6,126 nt of DNA from Chloroflexota bacterium (lineage in GTDB: Bacteria; Chloroflexota; Anaerolineae; Ardenticatenales; Ardenticatenaceae): the NCBI GenBank assembly GCA_003520455.1, contig DOUV01000592.1, forward strand, positions 1 to 6,126, in the 5' to 3' direction. Each line of letters opens with the position of its first letter. The stretch's first letter is position 1. Both the position numbers and the translations under genes were made by a program. Below the pieces are notes generated by a model, which saw nothing but the letters and a program-made list of their open reading frames with translations, ran no database searches and was not told the DNA's origin. Shown piece after piece: positions 1 through 6,126 of the stretch.

Positions 1-1065
1 ACACCGAGGCCGACGGCGACCCCACTTCCGTTACTCATCCCCGTCGATCAGATCACACCGGAGGCCAAAACACCCAAGCCGACCGCAACGCCGACACCCT
101 CGGTATTACCGGCTGCGCTGAAGGACAAGATCGTCTTCCTCTCCGACCGGTTCGGCAAGACAGCCGTCTTCGTGATGGACCCCGACGGCAGCAACGTGGC
201 GCTGCTGACCGATCGCTGGCCCTACGACCTCGCCTCGGAGCTGGATACCTTCTCACCCGATCGCAACTACCGGCTCTTCGTCAGGGGCCAGGAAGGGACC
301 TACTCGGTCCTGGGGCAGAACATTACAACGGGTGAGACCTGGCTGCTCGTGGGCGGTTCCCGGGTGACCTATGATCCGGCCTGGTCTCCCGACGGCGTGC
401 AGGTCGCCTTCGTCTCGCAGCAGGCCGGCAATGACGAGATCTTCGTCATCGACAAGGATACGCGCCAGGAGACCCGGCTGACGAATAACCAGTGGGAGTG
501 GGACAAGCATCCGAGCTGGTCACCCGACGGGAGGCAGATCGTCTTTTGGTCAAACCGTGGGACGGGGCGGCAGCAGATTTGGATGATAAACGCCGACGGA
601 AGCGAGCCCCGCAACATCAGCAATAACGAGTTCAACGACTGGGATCCGGTGTGGGTCAAGTCGACGGCTGAGCCCGCCGCAGTCGCCTCACTATCGCCGG
701 CGGGCCCGGGGATCGCGGGTGCGCCGGCGGCCACACCGACCACAGCTCTCGCGACGGTCCTCCTTTCTCCAACAGCACCGCTGTTGCTCTCTCCGAGTGA
801 TGGCCTGCTGATCAGGGGCGCACCGCAGCGATTTGTCTGGCAGCCGACCAGCACACTGAGTGCGGATGAGCACTACCGGGTGGAGGTCTGGCCGCAGGGG
901 AGCGATCCTCAGGGGGTCGTGGATACGCGCGAGAGCAGCTGGACCGGTTCGCTCAACCTTGTTCCTGGGATCTACCGCTGGCGGGTGCAGGTACTCGCCT
1001 CGGACATTCGAGGGCAGATCGAGCGAACTGCCAGTGAAACTTTCACCTTCCGCTGGCAGAGCTAG
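1..1065 (+). CDS. PD40/TolB-like beta-propeller protein with C-terminal Ig-like domain (5' partial)
   Basis: The reading frame is open from base 1 to a TAG at 1063-1065 (354 residues visible), so the start lies outside the window. Residues 1-40 form a Pro/Thr-rich linker (motifs such as TPRPTATP and PTATPTPS). From about residue 41 come TolB-type PD40 blades with the signatures FLSDR, PAWSPDG, PSWSPDG and FWSNRG, followed by 'IWMINADGSEPRNIS'-like ends. Roughly four blades are recognisable, the second degenerate. After a second Ala/Pro/Thr linker (about residues 221-260), the last 90 residues look like an Ig/fibronectin-type beta sandwich (VWQP, YRVEVW, GIYRWRVQV, FTFRW). PD40 propellers usually mediate protein or ligand binding, and this layout typically sits outside the membrane. 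In Chloroflexota such tails can follow a membrane anchor or a Ser/Thr kinase domain, but the missing N-terminus prevents a decision. No enzymatic motif is visible. It ends 84 bases before the epimerase gene. Confidence 0.85.
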   Translation, partial: TPRPTATPLPLLIPVDQITPEAKTPKPTATPTPSVLPAALKDKIVFLSDRFGKTAVFVMDPDGSNVALLTDRWPYDLASELDTFSPDRNYRLFVRGQEGTYSVLGQNITTGETWLLVGGSRVTYDPAWSPDGVQVAFVSQQAGNDEIFVIDKDTRQETRLTNNQWEWDKHPSWSPDGRQIVFWSNRGTGRQQIWMINADGSEPRNISNNEFNDWDPVWVKSTAEPAAVASLSPAGPGIAGAPAATPTTALATVLLSPTAPLLLSPSDGLLIRGAPQRFVWQPTSTLSADEHYRVEVWPQGSDPQGVVDTRESSWTGSLNLVPGIYRWRVQVLASDIRGQIERTASETFTFRWQS

Positions 1066-1132
1066 CTCGTTTCCACATTCCCAAGTCCGCGCATTCCGTG
1101 TTGGCTGTTTGAACGGCGGATCAACGTTTTCG

Positions 1133-1140
1133 AAGGAGGA
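1133..1140 (+). promoter_or_regulatory. Strong Shine-Dalgarno site of the epimerase gene
   Basis: AAGGAGGA lies 9 bases upstream of the GTG at 1150. It is a near-complete match to the anti-Shine-Dalgarno complement and fixes this GTG as the start. The epimerase is therefore translated independently of the gene before it. Confidence 0.85.
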
Positions 1141-1149
1141 AGAGCACTC

Positions 1150-2070
1150 GTGAGAATCCTCGTCACCGGCGGAGCCGGCTTCATCGGCTCGCACGTTGTC
1201 GATGCGTATCGTGCGGCCGGGCACGATGTCGCTGTGGTGGATGATCTGTCCAGCGGACAACGGGGGCATCTTGATCCGGGAGTCCGGTTCTATCAAGTTG
1301 ACATCCGAGATTCCGGGTTGGATGAGGTCTTCGCGCAGGAGCAACCAGAGGTCGTGAGCCACCAGGCCGCCCGGGCGAACGTCCGCGAATCGATGGAGAA
1401 GCCACTGCTCTACGCCGACGTCAATGTCCTGGGGTCGTTGAACCTGCTGGAGTGCTGTCGCCGGCACAACGTTCGAAAGGTCATCTACGCCTCCACCGGC
1501 GGTGCGACCTATGGCGAGCCTCAGTTCCTCCCGGTGTCCGAGGATCACCCCATTAATCCGCTGGATCCCTACGGCGCCAGCAAGCACCATGTAGAGCACT
1601 ACCTGTATCTCTATCGGGCCAACTATGGAGTCGGCTACACCATTCTGCGCTACCCCAACGTCTACGGGCCGCGGCAGGACCCCCACGGGGAGGCAGGGGT
1701 CGTGGCCATCTTCACGGGCCAGATGTTGAACGGAGGCCGGCCGCAGATCAACGGCAGCGGGGAGCAGGAACGCGACTTCGTGTACGTCTCTGATGTGGCC
1801 AGAGCGAATCTGCTGGCGCTCGAACGGGGCGATGGCGCAGTGTACAACATCGGTGGGGGCGTCGGGACGTCGGTGAACTGCATGTTCGTGCTTCTGGCCC
1901 GGTTGACCGGCTACAATCAGCCGGCAAATCACGGGCCGGCCAGGCAAGGGGAAGTGTTCAAGATCTATCTGGATGCGATCCGCGCCCGCGAGGAGTTGGG
2001 GTGGACCCCGCAGGTGACACTCGAAGAAGGGCTCGCGTGGACGGTGCAATCCTTCCAAAAGACGAGTTGA
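1150..2070 (+). CDS. galE: UDP-glucose 4-epimerase (extended SDR family, GalE type)
   Basis: This 306-residue cytosolic enzyme should interconvert UDP-glucose and UDP-galactose (or the N-acetyl forms) with bound NAD, supplying sugar donors for glycan synthesis. The Rossmann motif TGGAGFIG is at residues 6-13, followed by the DDLSSG acidic end of beta-2 (31-36) that holds the NAD ribose. The S/T of the active site is in YASTGGATYG (113-122), and the catalytic pair Tyr141/Lys145 is in YGASK. GPRQDPHGEAGVV (173-185) and the C-terminal ELGWTP plus LEEGL are family hallmarks. The length matches the short GalE form (about 305-310 residues) of Thermotoga, Thermus and Chloroflexota, rather than the roughly 338-residue E. 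coli enzyme. The start is GTG with AAGGAGGA 9 bases upstream. Nothing essential is missing. Substrate range cannot be told from sequence; other 4-epimerases or dehydratases of the same fold remain possible. Confidence 0.9.
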   Translation: MRILVTGGAGFIGSHVVDAYRAAGHDVAVVDDLSSGQRGHLDPGVRFYQVDIRDSGLDEVFAQEQPEVVSHQAARANVRESMEKPLLYADVNVLGSLNLLECCRRHNVRKVIYASTGGATYGEPQFLPVSEDHPINPLDPYGASKHHVEHYLYLYRANYGVGYTILRYPNVYGPRQDPHGEAGVVAIFTGQMLNGGRPQINGSGEQERDFVYVSDVARANLLALERGDGAVYNIGGGVGTSVNCMFVLLARLTGYNQPANHGPARQGEVFKIYLDAIRAREELGWTPQVTLEEGLAWTVQSFQKTS

Positions 2071-2134
2071 GCTAAAGCCCATTACAACAGCACGGCGACG
2101 TGCATCGAGGCCTACTATGTCTACTTCTCGCCGA

Positions 2135-2140
2135 TATAAT
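2135..2140 (+). promoter_or_regulatory. Candidate -10 box for the GT39 gene
   Basis: A perfect TATAAT lies in the 134-base gap after the epimerase gene, 65 bases before the favoured ATG at 2205. No convincing TTGACA-like -35 is found 16-18 bases upstream (the sequence there is close to CTACTA), and there is no TG extension. The call therefore rests on one hexamer and its position. If real, transcription would start near 2147, inside the palindrome listed next. Confidence 0.35.
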
Positions 2141-2144
2141 CGTA

Positions 2145-2158
2145 TTCGCCGCGGCGAA
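2145..2158 (+). repeat. Perfect 14-base palindrome upstream of the GT39 gene
   Basis: TTCGCCGCGGCGAA equals its own reverse complement. It starts four bases after the TATAAT box and would cover the expected transcription start, as an operator for a dimeric repressor might. It has no loop and no following T-run, so it is not a terminator. A chance palindrome in GC-rich DNA remains possible. Confidence 0.4.
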
Positions 2159-2191
2159 CAGTCGCTACAACCCGATCCGTGGCGTGTGCGT

Positions 2192-2195
2192 GGAG
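2192..2195 (+). promoter_or_regulatory. Shine-Dalgarno site that decides the GT39 start
   Basis: GGAG lies 9 bases before the ATG at 2205. The alternative in-frame GTG at 2100 has no purine-rich site in front of it. Its extra 35 residues would also span the TATAAT/palindrome region, so 2205 is preferred. Confidence 0.55.
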
Positions 2196-2204
2196 TGCAG
2201 AATC

Positions 2205-3728
2205 ATGTCATGGAGAAAGCTACAAAATAAAAGTGTTTTGGCCCGTTTTCCACTCGACTTCTCGACGACAAACGTAAAATGGGCCAACCCACTGATCACG
2301 CGTGCCAACATTCGGGCAGAAAAACTGGAAAGCGCTGCAATTTGGCCTTACGTCCTCCTTGCCAGCATGACAGTGCTTGCAGCTGCTCTTCGTTTCTACA
2401 AGCTTGGCATATGGAGCTTCTGGCAGGATGAGATCAGTTCAGTGATGGGCGTACGAGATGGATTCAACGAGAGTATTGTCAGACAGTCCCTCTCCCTGGC
2501 ACTCATTCGCATGACTGTCGCCTTTCTTGGAACGAGCGAGTGGAGTGCCAGGCTGGTTCCAGCGCTCATCGGCATCATCACCATCCCAGCTCTCTATTTT
2601 CCAATCAAGAAGATGTTCGGTTCTACCATCGCGTTAGTATCAATCCTGCTGTTGGCCGTTTCGCCCTGGCATCTTTACTGGTCGCAGAACGCACGGTTCT
2701 ACTCATTTCTGCTGCTTCTGTACGCATTGGCGCTATTCGCCTTCTACTTCGGCATCGAAGAGGACCGCCCCCAATACTTGCTGATCTCCCTATTTCTTCT
2801 GGGCCTCGCAGCGCGAGAGCGTTTGCTCGCGTTATTCTTTATCCCTGTGGTTCTGAGCTACCTTGTGCTCCTACGAGTACTGCCGTTCGAGAAACCTGCC
2901 GGGTTTCGGGTGCGGAACATGAGCATCTTCTTCCTGCCAGCCTTCATTCTAGCCCTGTTTTTCACCTTTCCCTATTTACGATCTGTATCTGGGTGGATGA
3001 TCGGGTTTGGGCGGGTAAACAACAATCCGTTGTGGCTGCTATCGGGTGTTGTCTACTACGTGCGCATTCCGATCATGGTCATGGCGGCGATGGGGACCAT
3101 CTACCTGCTGGCGAGGAAGGATCGGGTTGCTCTGTTCTTAAGTCTCAGTGCGATGATCCCATTCCTTACCATTATGGTTCTGTCCATGTTTCAGTACACA
3201 GCCAACCGCTATATCTTCATCTCACTGCCCAGTTGGATCATTCTGGCAAGTCTGGCAGCGGTTGAAATCTTCCGCAAGAGCCAGGAGAACACCAGAATTC
3301 TTGCGGTTGGTGTTTTGGTCTTTCTTGTGCTGGATCCGCTTGGAGAAGATGTGCTCTACTATCAGTATCAGAACGGCAACAGAGATAATTGGAAAGCGGC
3401 GTTTGCACTGGTTCGGCAGCAAAAAAAAGAGGGTGAACTGGTCGTCAGTAATAGCCGTCTGTTGGCGAATTACTATATACGAGAGAAAACGGAAACGATG
3501 GAAGAGTTTGATCTCTCTCGCGTCAAAGAAACTCAAGAAAGAATCTGGTTCGTGGAAGATATGACCGTCGCGAGTCTACGGCCCGATATGCACCGCTGGA
3601 TACAGAAGAATGCTCAACTGGTCGCCAATCTGGACGTGCACGTTCATGCAAGAAATTTCGAGATGAGGGTCTACTCCTATGATCCGAGTGTACCGAGGAG
3701 ATGGGCGGCGCCGAATCCTCTTCAGTAG
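2205..3728 (+). CDS. Membrane glycosyltransferase, GT39/PMT_2 (ArnT-like) family
   Basis: This is a 507-residue polytopic membrane protein of the GT-C fold. Such enzymes move a sugar from a polyprenyl-phosphate carrier to a protein, lipid or glycan on the outer face of the membrane. After a basic, non-membrane leader of about 45 residues comes the first helix (about 46-62). It is followed by the diagnostic first-loop motif FWQDE (72-76), whose Asp75 is the expected catalytic base. SPWHLYWSQNARFYSF (153-168) is also typical. About ten more hydrophobic segments follow, near 114-133, 141-153, 165-183, 190-200, 206-224, 239-256, 284-302, 308-328, 336-354 and 364-378. Residues 380-507 form a soluble tail, probably extracytoplasmic, beginning with a RDNWKAAFALV-type motif common in this family. 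The ATG is favoured by GGAG 9 bases upstream; an in-frame GTG at 2100 would add 35 residues. Base composition is lower in GC than its neighbours. Donor and acceptor are unknown. Confidence 0.82.
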   Translation: MSWRKLQNKSVLARFPLDFSTTNVKWANPLITRANIRAEKLESAAIWPYVLLASMTVLAAALRFYKLGIWSFWQDEISSVMGVRDGFNESIVRQSLSLALIRMTVAFLGTSEWSARLVPALIGIITIPALYFPIKKMFGSTIALVSILLLAVSPWHLYWSQNARFYSFLLLLYALALFAFYFGIEEDRPQYLLISLFLLGLAARERLLALFFIPVVLSYLVLLRVLPFEKPAGFRVRNMSIFFLPAFILALFFTFPYLRSVSGWMIGFGRVNNNPLWLLSGVVYYVRIPIMVMAAMGTIYLLARKDRVALFLSLSAMIPFLTIMVLSMFQYTANRYIFISLPSWIILASLAAVEIFRKSQENTRILAVGVLVFLVLDPLGEDVLYYQYQNGNRDNWKAAFALVRQQKKEGELVVSNSRLLANYYIREKTETMEEFDLSRVKETQERIWFVEDMTVASLRPDMHRWIQKNAQLVANLDVHVHARNFEMRVYSYDPSVPRRWAAPNPLQ

Positions 3729-3869
3729 TGGTGCCGTGATTGAATGGCTGAAACGAGTGAGGTACATCCAGAGTCCTTTTGACAGGACCACGTCTGTCGT
3801 CCGCCGAGTTCGTCTCCACGTCCTGAGCAGATCGGTCTGCGTGATCGCGGACCCCGATTGCGACATTTC

Positions 3870-3875
3870 AGGAGG
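3870..3875 (+). promoter_or_regulatory. Shine-Dalgarno site deciding the membrane GT2 start
   Basis: AGGAGG lies 10 bases before the GTG at 3886 and is merged with a run of seven G (3874-3880). The frame stays open upstream to an ATG at 3679, inside the GT39 gene. That ATG lacks a comparable site and would add 69 arginine-rich residues with no family resemblance, so 3886 is preferred. Confidence 0.75.
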
Positions 3876-3885
3876 GGGGGAAGCG

Positions 3886-5544
3886 GTGGTTTTTCCACAC
3901 CGGGTGGCAGAACGACAAAGACAGCGGCGCCGAGGCCCCTGGCTTCTGCGCTGGCTGGTGGCACTGGGGGTGCTCGCATTACTCTACTTCTACAGTTGGT
4001 GGAGCGTCCGTGGACGAATCGGCTCATTCTGGCTGGCCGTGGCTCTCGTGCTGGCGATCCTTTACGGGTCGGTCCAATTCCTGGGGAACTGGTTGCTCTA
4101 TCTGGCGGCGAGGCACCGGTTTGCGCCCGGGCCACCGCCCGACGGCCTTACCGTTGATGTGTTTGTCACCGTATGCCGGGAGCCATATGCGCTCATCGAG
4201 CGGGCCTTGACGGCAACGGTTCACATGCGCGGCGAGCATCGTACCTGGCTGCTCGATGATGGTGCTGATCCCGCGCTGGCCCGTCTGGCCAGGCAGTTGG
4301 GGGCCGGTTACCTGACGCGTCCGGATCGAAAGCATGCCAAGGCTGGTAATATCAATGCTGCATTGGCGCGTACGTCGGGCGATCTCGTGGTCATTTTTGA
4401 TGTGGATCACGCGCCAGAGCCCGACTTCCTGGAGCGGACCCTTGGCCACTTTCGCGATTCGAAGGTGGGCTTCGTCCAGGTTATGCTTACCTTTGGAAAC
4501 GGTGAAGAAACCTGGGTCGCGCGATCAGCGGTGGAGACAGGCCTCGATTTTTACAATCCCACCTCGCTCGGCATGGATGCGGTGGGAAGCGCGACAATGA
4601 TGGGCAGTAACGCGCTGATTCGGCGGGCAGCACTGGCTTCGATCGGCGGCTATCAGTCCGGGCTGGCTGAAGACCTGGCGACGTCCATCGCTCTCCATGC
4701 GGCCGGATGGCGATCGGCCTACGTAGCGCAGCCGCTCGCGCCAGGCCTCGCTCCGCGCGATCTGGCTGCCTGGTTTACACAACAACTGAAGTGGGCACGC
4801 GGCGTGTTCGAGGTGCTGCTGACGATCTACCCGCGCCTCTTTGGCCGCCTGACCTGGGGACAACGACTCGCCTACGCTGTCCGTATGACATATTACTGGG
4901 CTGGCCCTTTTGTTTTCGCCCATATCCTGCTCACTCTGGCGATCCTGTTTGGTGGGAGCGCTCCTGCTCGGGCGAGTTTTCAGCAGTATCTCGCCCATCT
5001 GTTCCCCGTCGGGGTCTTTGCGTTGCTGATCCGGCAGGCGGCCCTGCGAATCTGGCGACATCCTTCGGTGCAGGCGGGTCTGCTGGGGAAGCCAGTCACG
5101 CTCATCTATGCCACCTGGCCGATCTATACTGTTGCCTGGCTGATGGCGCTTCTACGCGTCCCCTGGGGCTTCCGCTCGACTCCGAAAGGCCCGACCGGTG
5201 CGCTGAACCCATTCTGGCTTCTTCCCCAGGTGATGGCAGTCGTGCTGCTCGGCAACGGAGTGGTCTATGCGTTTATAGCTGCCGAGCAGCGCCTCCTGCC
5301 CATGATCCTTCTTTTTGCTGTGATGCAGGTGGTTCCTCAGGTGGTGCTGCTCTCTCAATGGTTGTACTCGGCAAGAGCGGTGGCAACGGCGACGAGCCAT
5401 TCCCAGCCCAGGCTGCAGTTTCCAGAGCGCCCGGCGACGCTCTCCAATTATCCGGGGGAGCACCAGCATCATAACGGGTACGGGGGCATATCGCTCCTCG
5501 ACCAGCCGGCGGCGCCCGGGACTGATGGCCCGATGGCAGAATGA
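3886..5544 (+). CDS. Cellulose-synthase-like processive GT2 membrane glycosyltransferase
   Basis: This is a 552-residue inner-membrane enzyme resembling the catalytic core of BcsA, which polymerises a beta-linked glycan from a UDP-sugar and passes it through its own membrane channel. A basic N-terminus leads into helices near 20-38 and 47-75. The cytosolic GT2 domain shows LLDDG (Asp124/Asp125), HAKAGN (150-155) and the metal-binding DVDH (Asp172, Asp174). AED (261-263) stands in place of TED for the catalytic base Asp263, and QQLKW (299-303) corresponds to Q-x-x-R-W with Arg replaced by Lys. Helices follow near 332-355, 370-385, 404-424, 443-465 and 470-493. A hydrophilic tail of about 55 residues (EHQHH near 525-529) ends the protein. 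There is no PilZ domain, so no c-di-GMP control of the BcsA kind is evident. The start is GTG behind AGGAGG. The product may be cellulose-like or another polymer. The next gene begins 9 bases later. Confidence 0.85.
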   Translation: MVFPHRVAERQRQRRRGPWLLRWLVALGVLALLYFYSWWSVRGRIGSFWLAVALVLAILYGSVQFLGNWLLYLAARHRFAPGPPPDGLTVDVFVTVCREPYALIERALTATVHMRGEHRTWLLDDGADPALARLARQLGAGYLTRPDRKHAKAGNINAALARTSGDLVVIFDVDHAPEPDFLERTLGHFRDSKVGFVQVMLTFGNGEETWVARSAVETGLDFYNPTSLGMDAVGSATMMGSNALIRRAALASIGGYQSGLAEDLATSIALHAAGWRSAYVAQPLAPGLAPRDLAAWFTQQLKWARGVFEVLLTIYPRLFGRLTWGQRLAYAVRMTYYWAGPFVFAHILLTLAILFGGSAPARASFQQYLAHLFPVGVFALLIRQAALRIWRHPSVQAGLLGKPVTLIYATWPIYTVAWLMALLRVPWGFRSTPKGPTGALNPFWLLPQVMAVVLLGNGVVYAFIAAEQRLLPMILLFAVMQVVPQVVLLSQWLYSARAVATATSHSQPRLQFPERPATLSNYPGEHQHHNGYGGISLLDQPAAPGTDGPMAE

Positions 5545-5553
5545 GAGACCACT

Positions 5554-6126
5554 ATGGCGACCGCTATCCTTGATCTTGATCTGCACCACCTCCCTCCAGA
5601 GATCGCCGGCCTGGGGCGCTATCACCGCGCGCTCGTTCTTGTCCGGCAGCGTGGGCAGCCTGTCGGCCAGGCAATCCTGCCGGTTGTCGATGGGGGGATC
5701 GACGGTGCCGGGCTCCGTGATGCGCTGATGGCTGCCGCGGATGAGGCTTTGCGGGAGCATTGGCTCCACGACATCGTGAGTTGGGACGAGGTGCAAACAG
5801 GGGGCTTCGAGCCTCGACCGGCAACGGTAGCGGTCTGCACTCGCGACCGGCCCGGGGCGTTGCGGCGCTGCCTCGACGCGCTGATGCGCCTGCCCGACGA
5901 CGGCCAGGACGTGCTGGTGGTCGATAACTGTCCATCCAGCGATGCGACGCGACGCCTCGTGGCGGGCTACGAGCGCGTTCGCTACGTGCGCGAGGAGCGC
6001 CCCGGCTTGAACAACGCCAGGAACCGGGCGCTGCACGAGGCCCGCCACGAAGTCGTCGCCTTCACAGATGACGACGCGGCGCCTGACGCAGGCTGGCTTC
6101 GGGCCCTGCTCCGCAACTTCGAGGAC
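5554..6126 (+). CDS. Family 2 glycosyltransferase with extra N-terminal domain (3' partial)
   Basis: The frame is open from the ATG at 5554 to the right edge (191 residues) with no stop. Residues 1-88 form a separate N-terminal domain (ILDLDLHHLP, RALVLVRQRGQPVG, AILPV, then a helical stretch) of a kind seen before GT2 domains in Actinobacteria and Chloroflexota; its role is unknown to me. The GT-A catalytic domain starts at about residue 90 with TVAVCTRDRP, continues with VLVVDN (Asp124) and RPGLNNARNRAL (149-160), and reaches the metal-binding TDDDAAPD (Asp172-Asp174). No membrane segment is visible so far, so it is probably cytosolic and transfers a sugar from a nucleotide donor to a lipid-linked or protein acceptor. 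A weak GAGAG lies 6 bases before the ATG. With only 9 bases after the preceding stop, translational coupling to the membrane GT2 is likely. Confidence 0.85.
   Translation, partial: MATAILDLDLHHLPPEIAGLGRYHRALVLVRQRGQPVGQAILPVVDGGIDGAGLRDALMAAADEALREHWLHDIVSWDEVQTGGFEPRPATVAVCTRDRPGALRRCLDALMRLPDDGQDVLVVDNCPSSDATRRLVAGYERVRYVREERPGLNNARNRALHEARHEVVAFTDDDAAPDAGWLRALLRNFED

Noticed and set aside
860..1153. Plus-strand 97-codon frame overlapping the propeller gene end and the galE start
   Set aside because: It is out of frame within the conserved Ig-like domain, has no recognisable protein features, and ends over the galE start site.
691..2082. Long minus-strand open frame (463 codons) antisense to galE and the end of the propeller gene
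   Set aside because: It mirrors well-supported plus-strand genes, crosses their boundary and its intergenic gap, and shows no recognisable domain. Long antisense frames are expected in GC-rich coding DNA.
2100..2204. GTG at 2100 as the GT39 start
   Set aside because: It has no Shine-Dalgarno site, and the added 35 residues would overlap the candidate promoter. The ATG at 2205 has GGAG at proper spacing. It is not fully excluded.
3779..3784. TTGACA as a -35 promoter element for the GT2 genes
   Set aside because: Sequences 16-18 bases downstream (about CGCCGA) do not resemble a -10 box.
3773..3788. Stem-loop GTCCT/AGGAC as a terminator after the GT39 gene
   Set aside because: The stem is only five pairs and has no T-run after it.
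5152..6048. Minus-strand open frame of 298 codons over the GT2 junction
   Set aside because: The opposite strand encodes two clear GT2 proteins with catalytic motifs. The antisense translation has no recognisable family features.

Overview
This window is a dense, single-strand (+) stretch of a moderately GC-rich bacterial genome holding five protein genes. The first is cut by the left edge and the last by the right edge. No RNA gene, insertion sequence, CRISPR array or clear terminator is visible. The style suggests a Chloroflexota-like bacterium (Thermomicrobia/Sphaerobacter-type): proline/threonine linkers joining extracellular beta-propeller and Ig-like domains, GTG starts behind strong Shine-Dalgarno sites, and a short Thermotoga/Thermus-style GalE. 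This placement rests on protein style only; no marker gene is present.

Layout. 1-1065: C-terminal part of a surface or secreted protein with TolB-like PD40 propeller blades, flanked by Pro/Thr-rich linkers and ending in an Ig/fibronectin-like domain. 1150-2070: a complete UDP-glucose 4-epimerase (galE type). 2205-3728: a GT-C-fold membrane glycosyltransferase of the GT39/PMT_2 (ArnT-like) group, with visibly lower GC than its neighbours. 3886-5544: a cellulose-synthase-like processive GT2 membrane glycosyltransferase with D,D,D and a Q-x-x-K-W variant of Q-x-x-R-W. 5554-6126: the start of a second, apparently soluble GT2 glycosyltransferase with an extra N-terminal domain of about 90 residues. 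It runs off the right edge.

Together the last four genes look like part of a cell-surface polysaccharide or glycoconjugate locus. The epimerase would supply a nucleotide sugar. The GT2 enzymes would build glycan from nucleotide sugars, the membrane one possibly polymerising and exporting. The GT39 protein would add sugar from a polyprenyl-phosphate donor on the outer face of the membrane. The two GT2 genes are only 9 bases apart and are probably co-transcribed. The other gaps (84, 134 and 157 bases) leave room for separate promoters, and a TATAAT box followed by a perfect 14-base palindrome lies just before the GT39 gene. The exact polymer cannot be deduced from the sequence.
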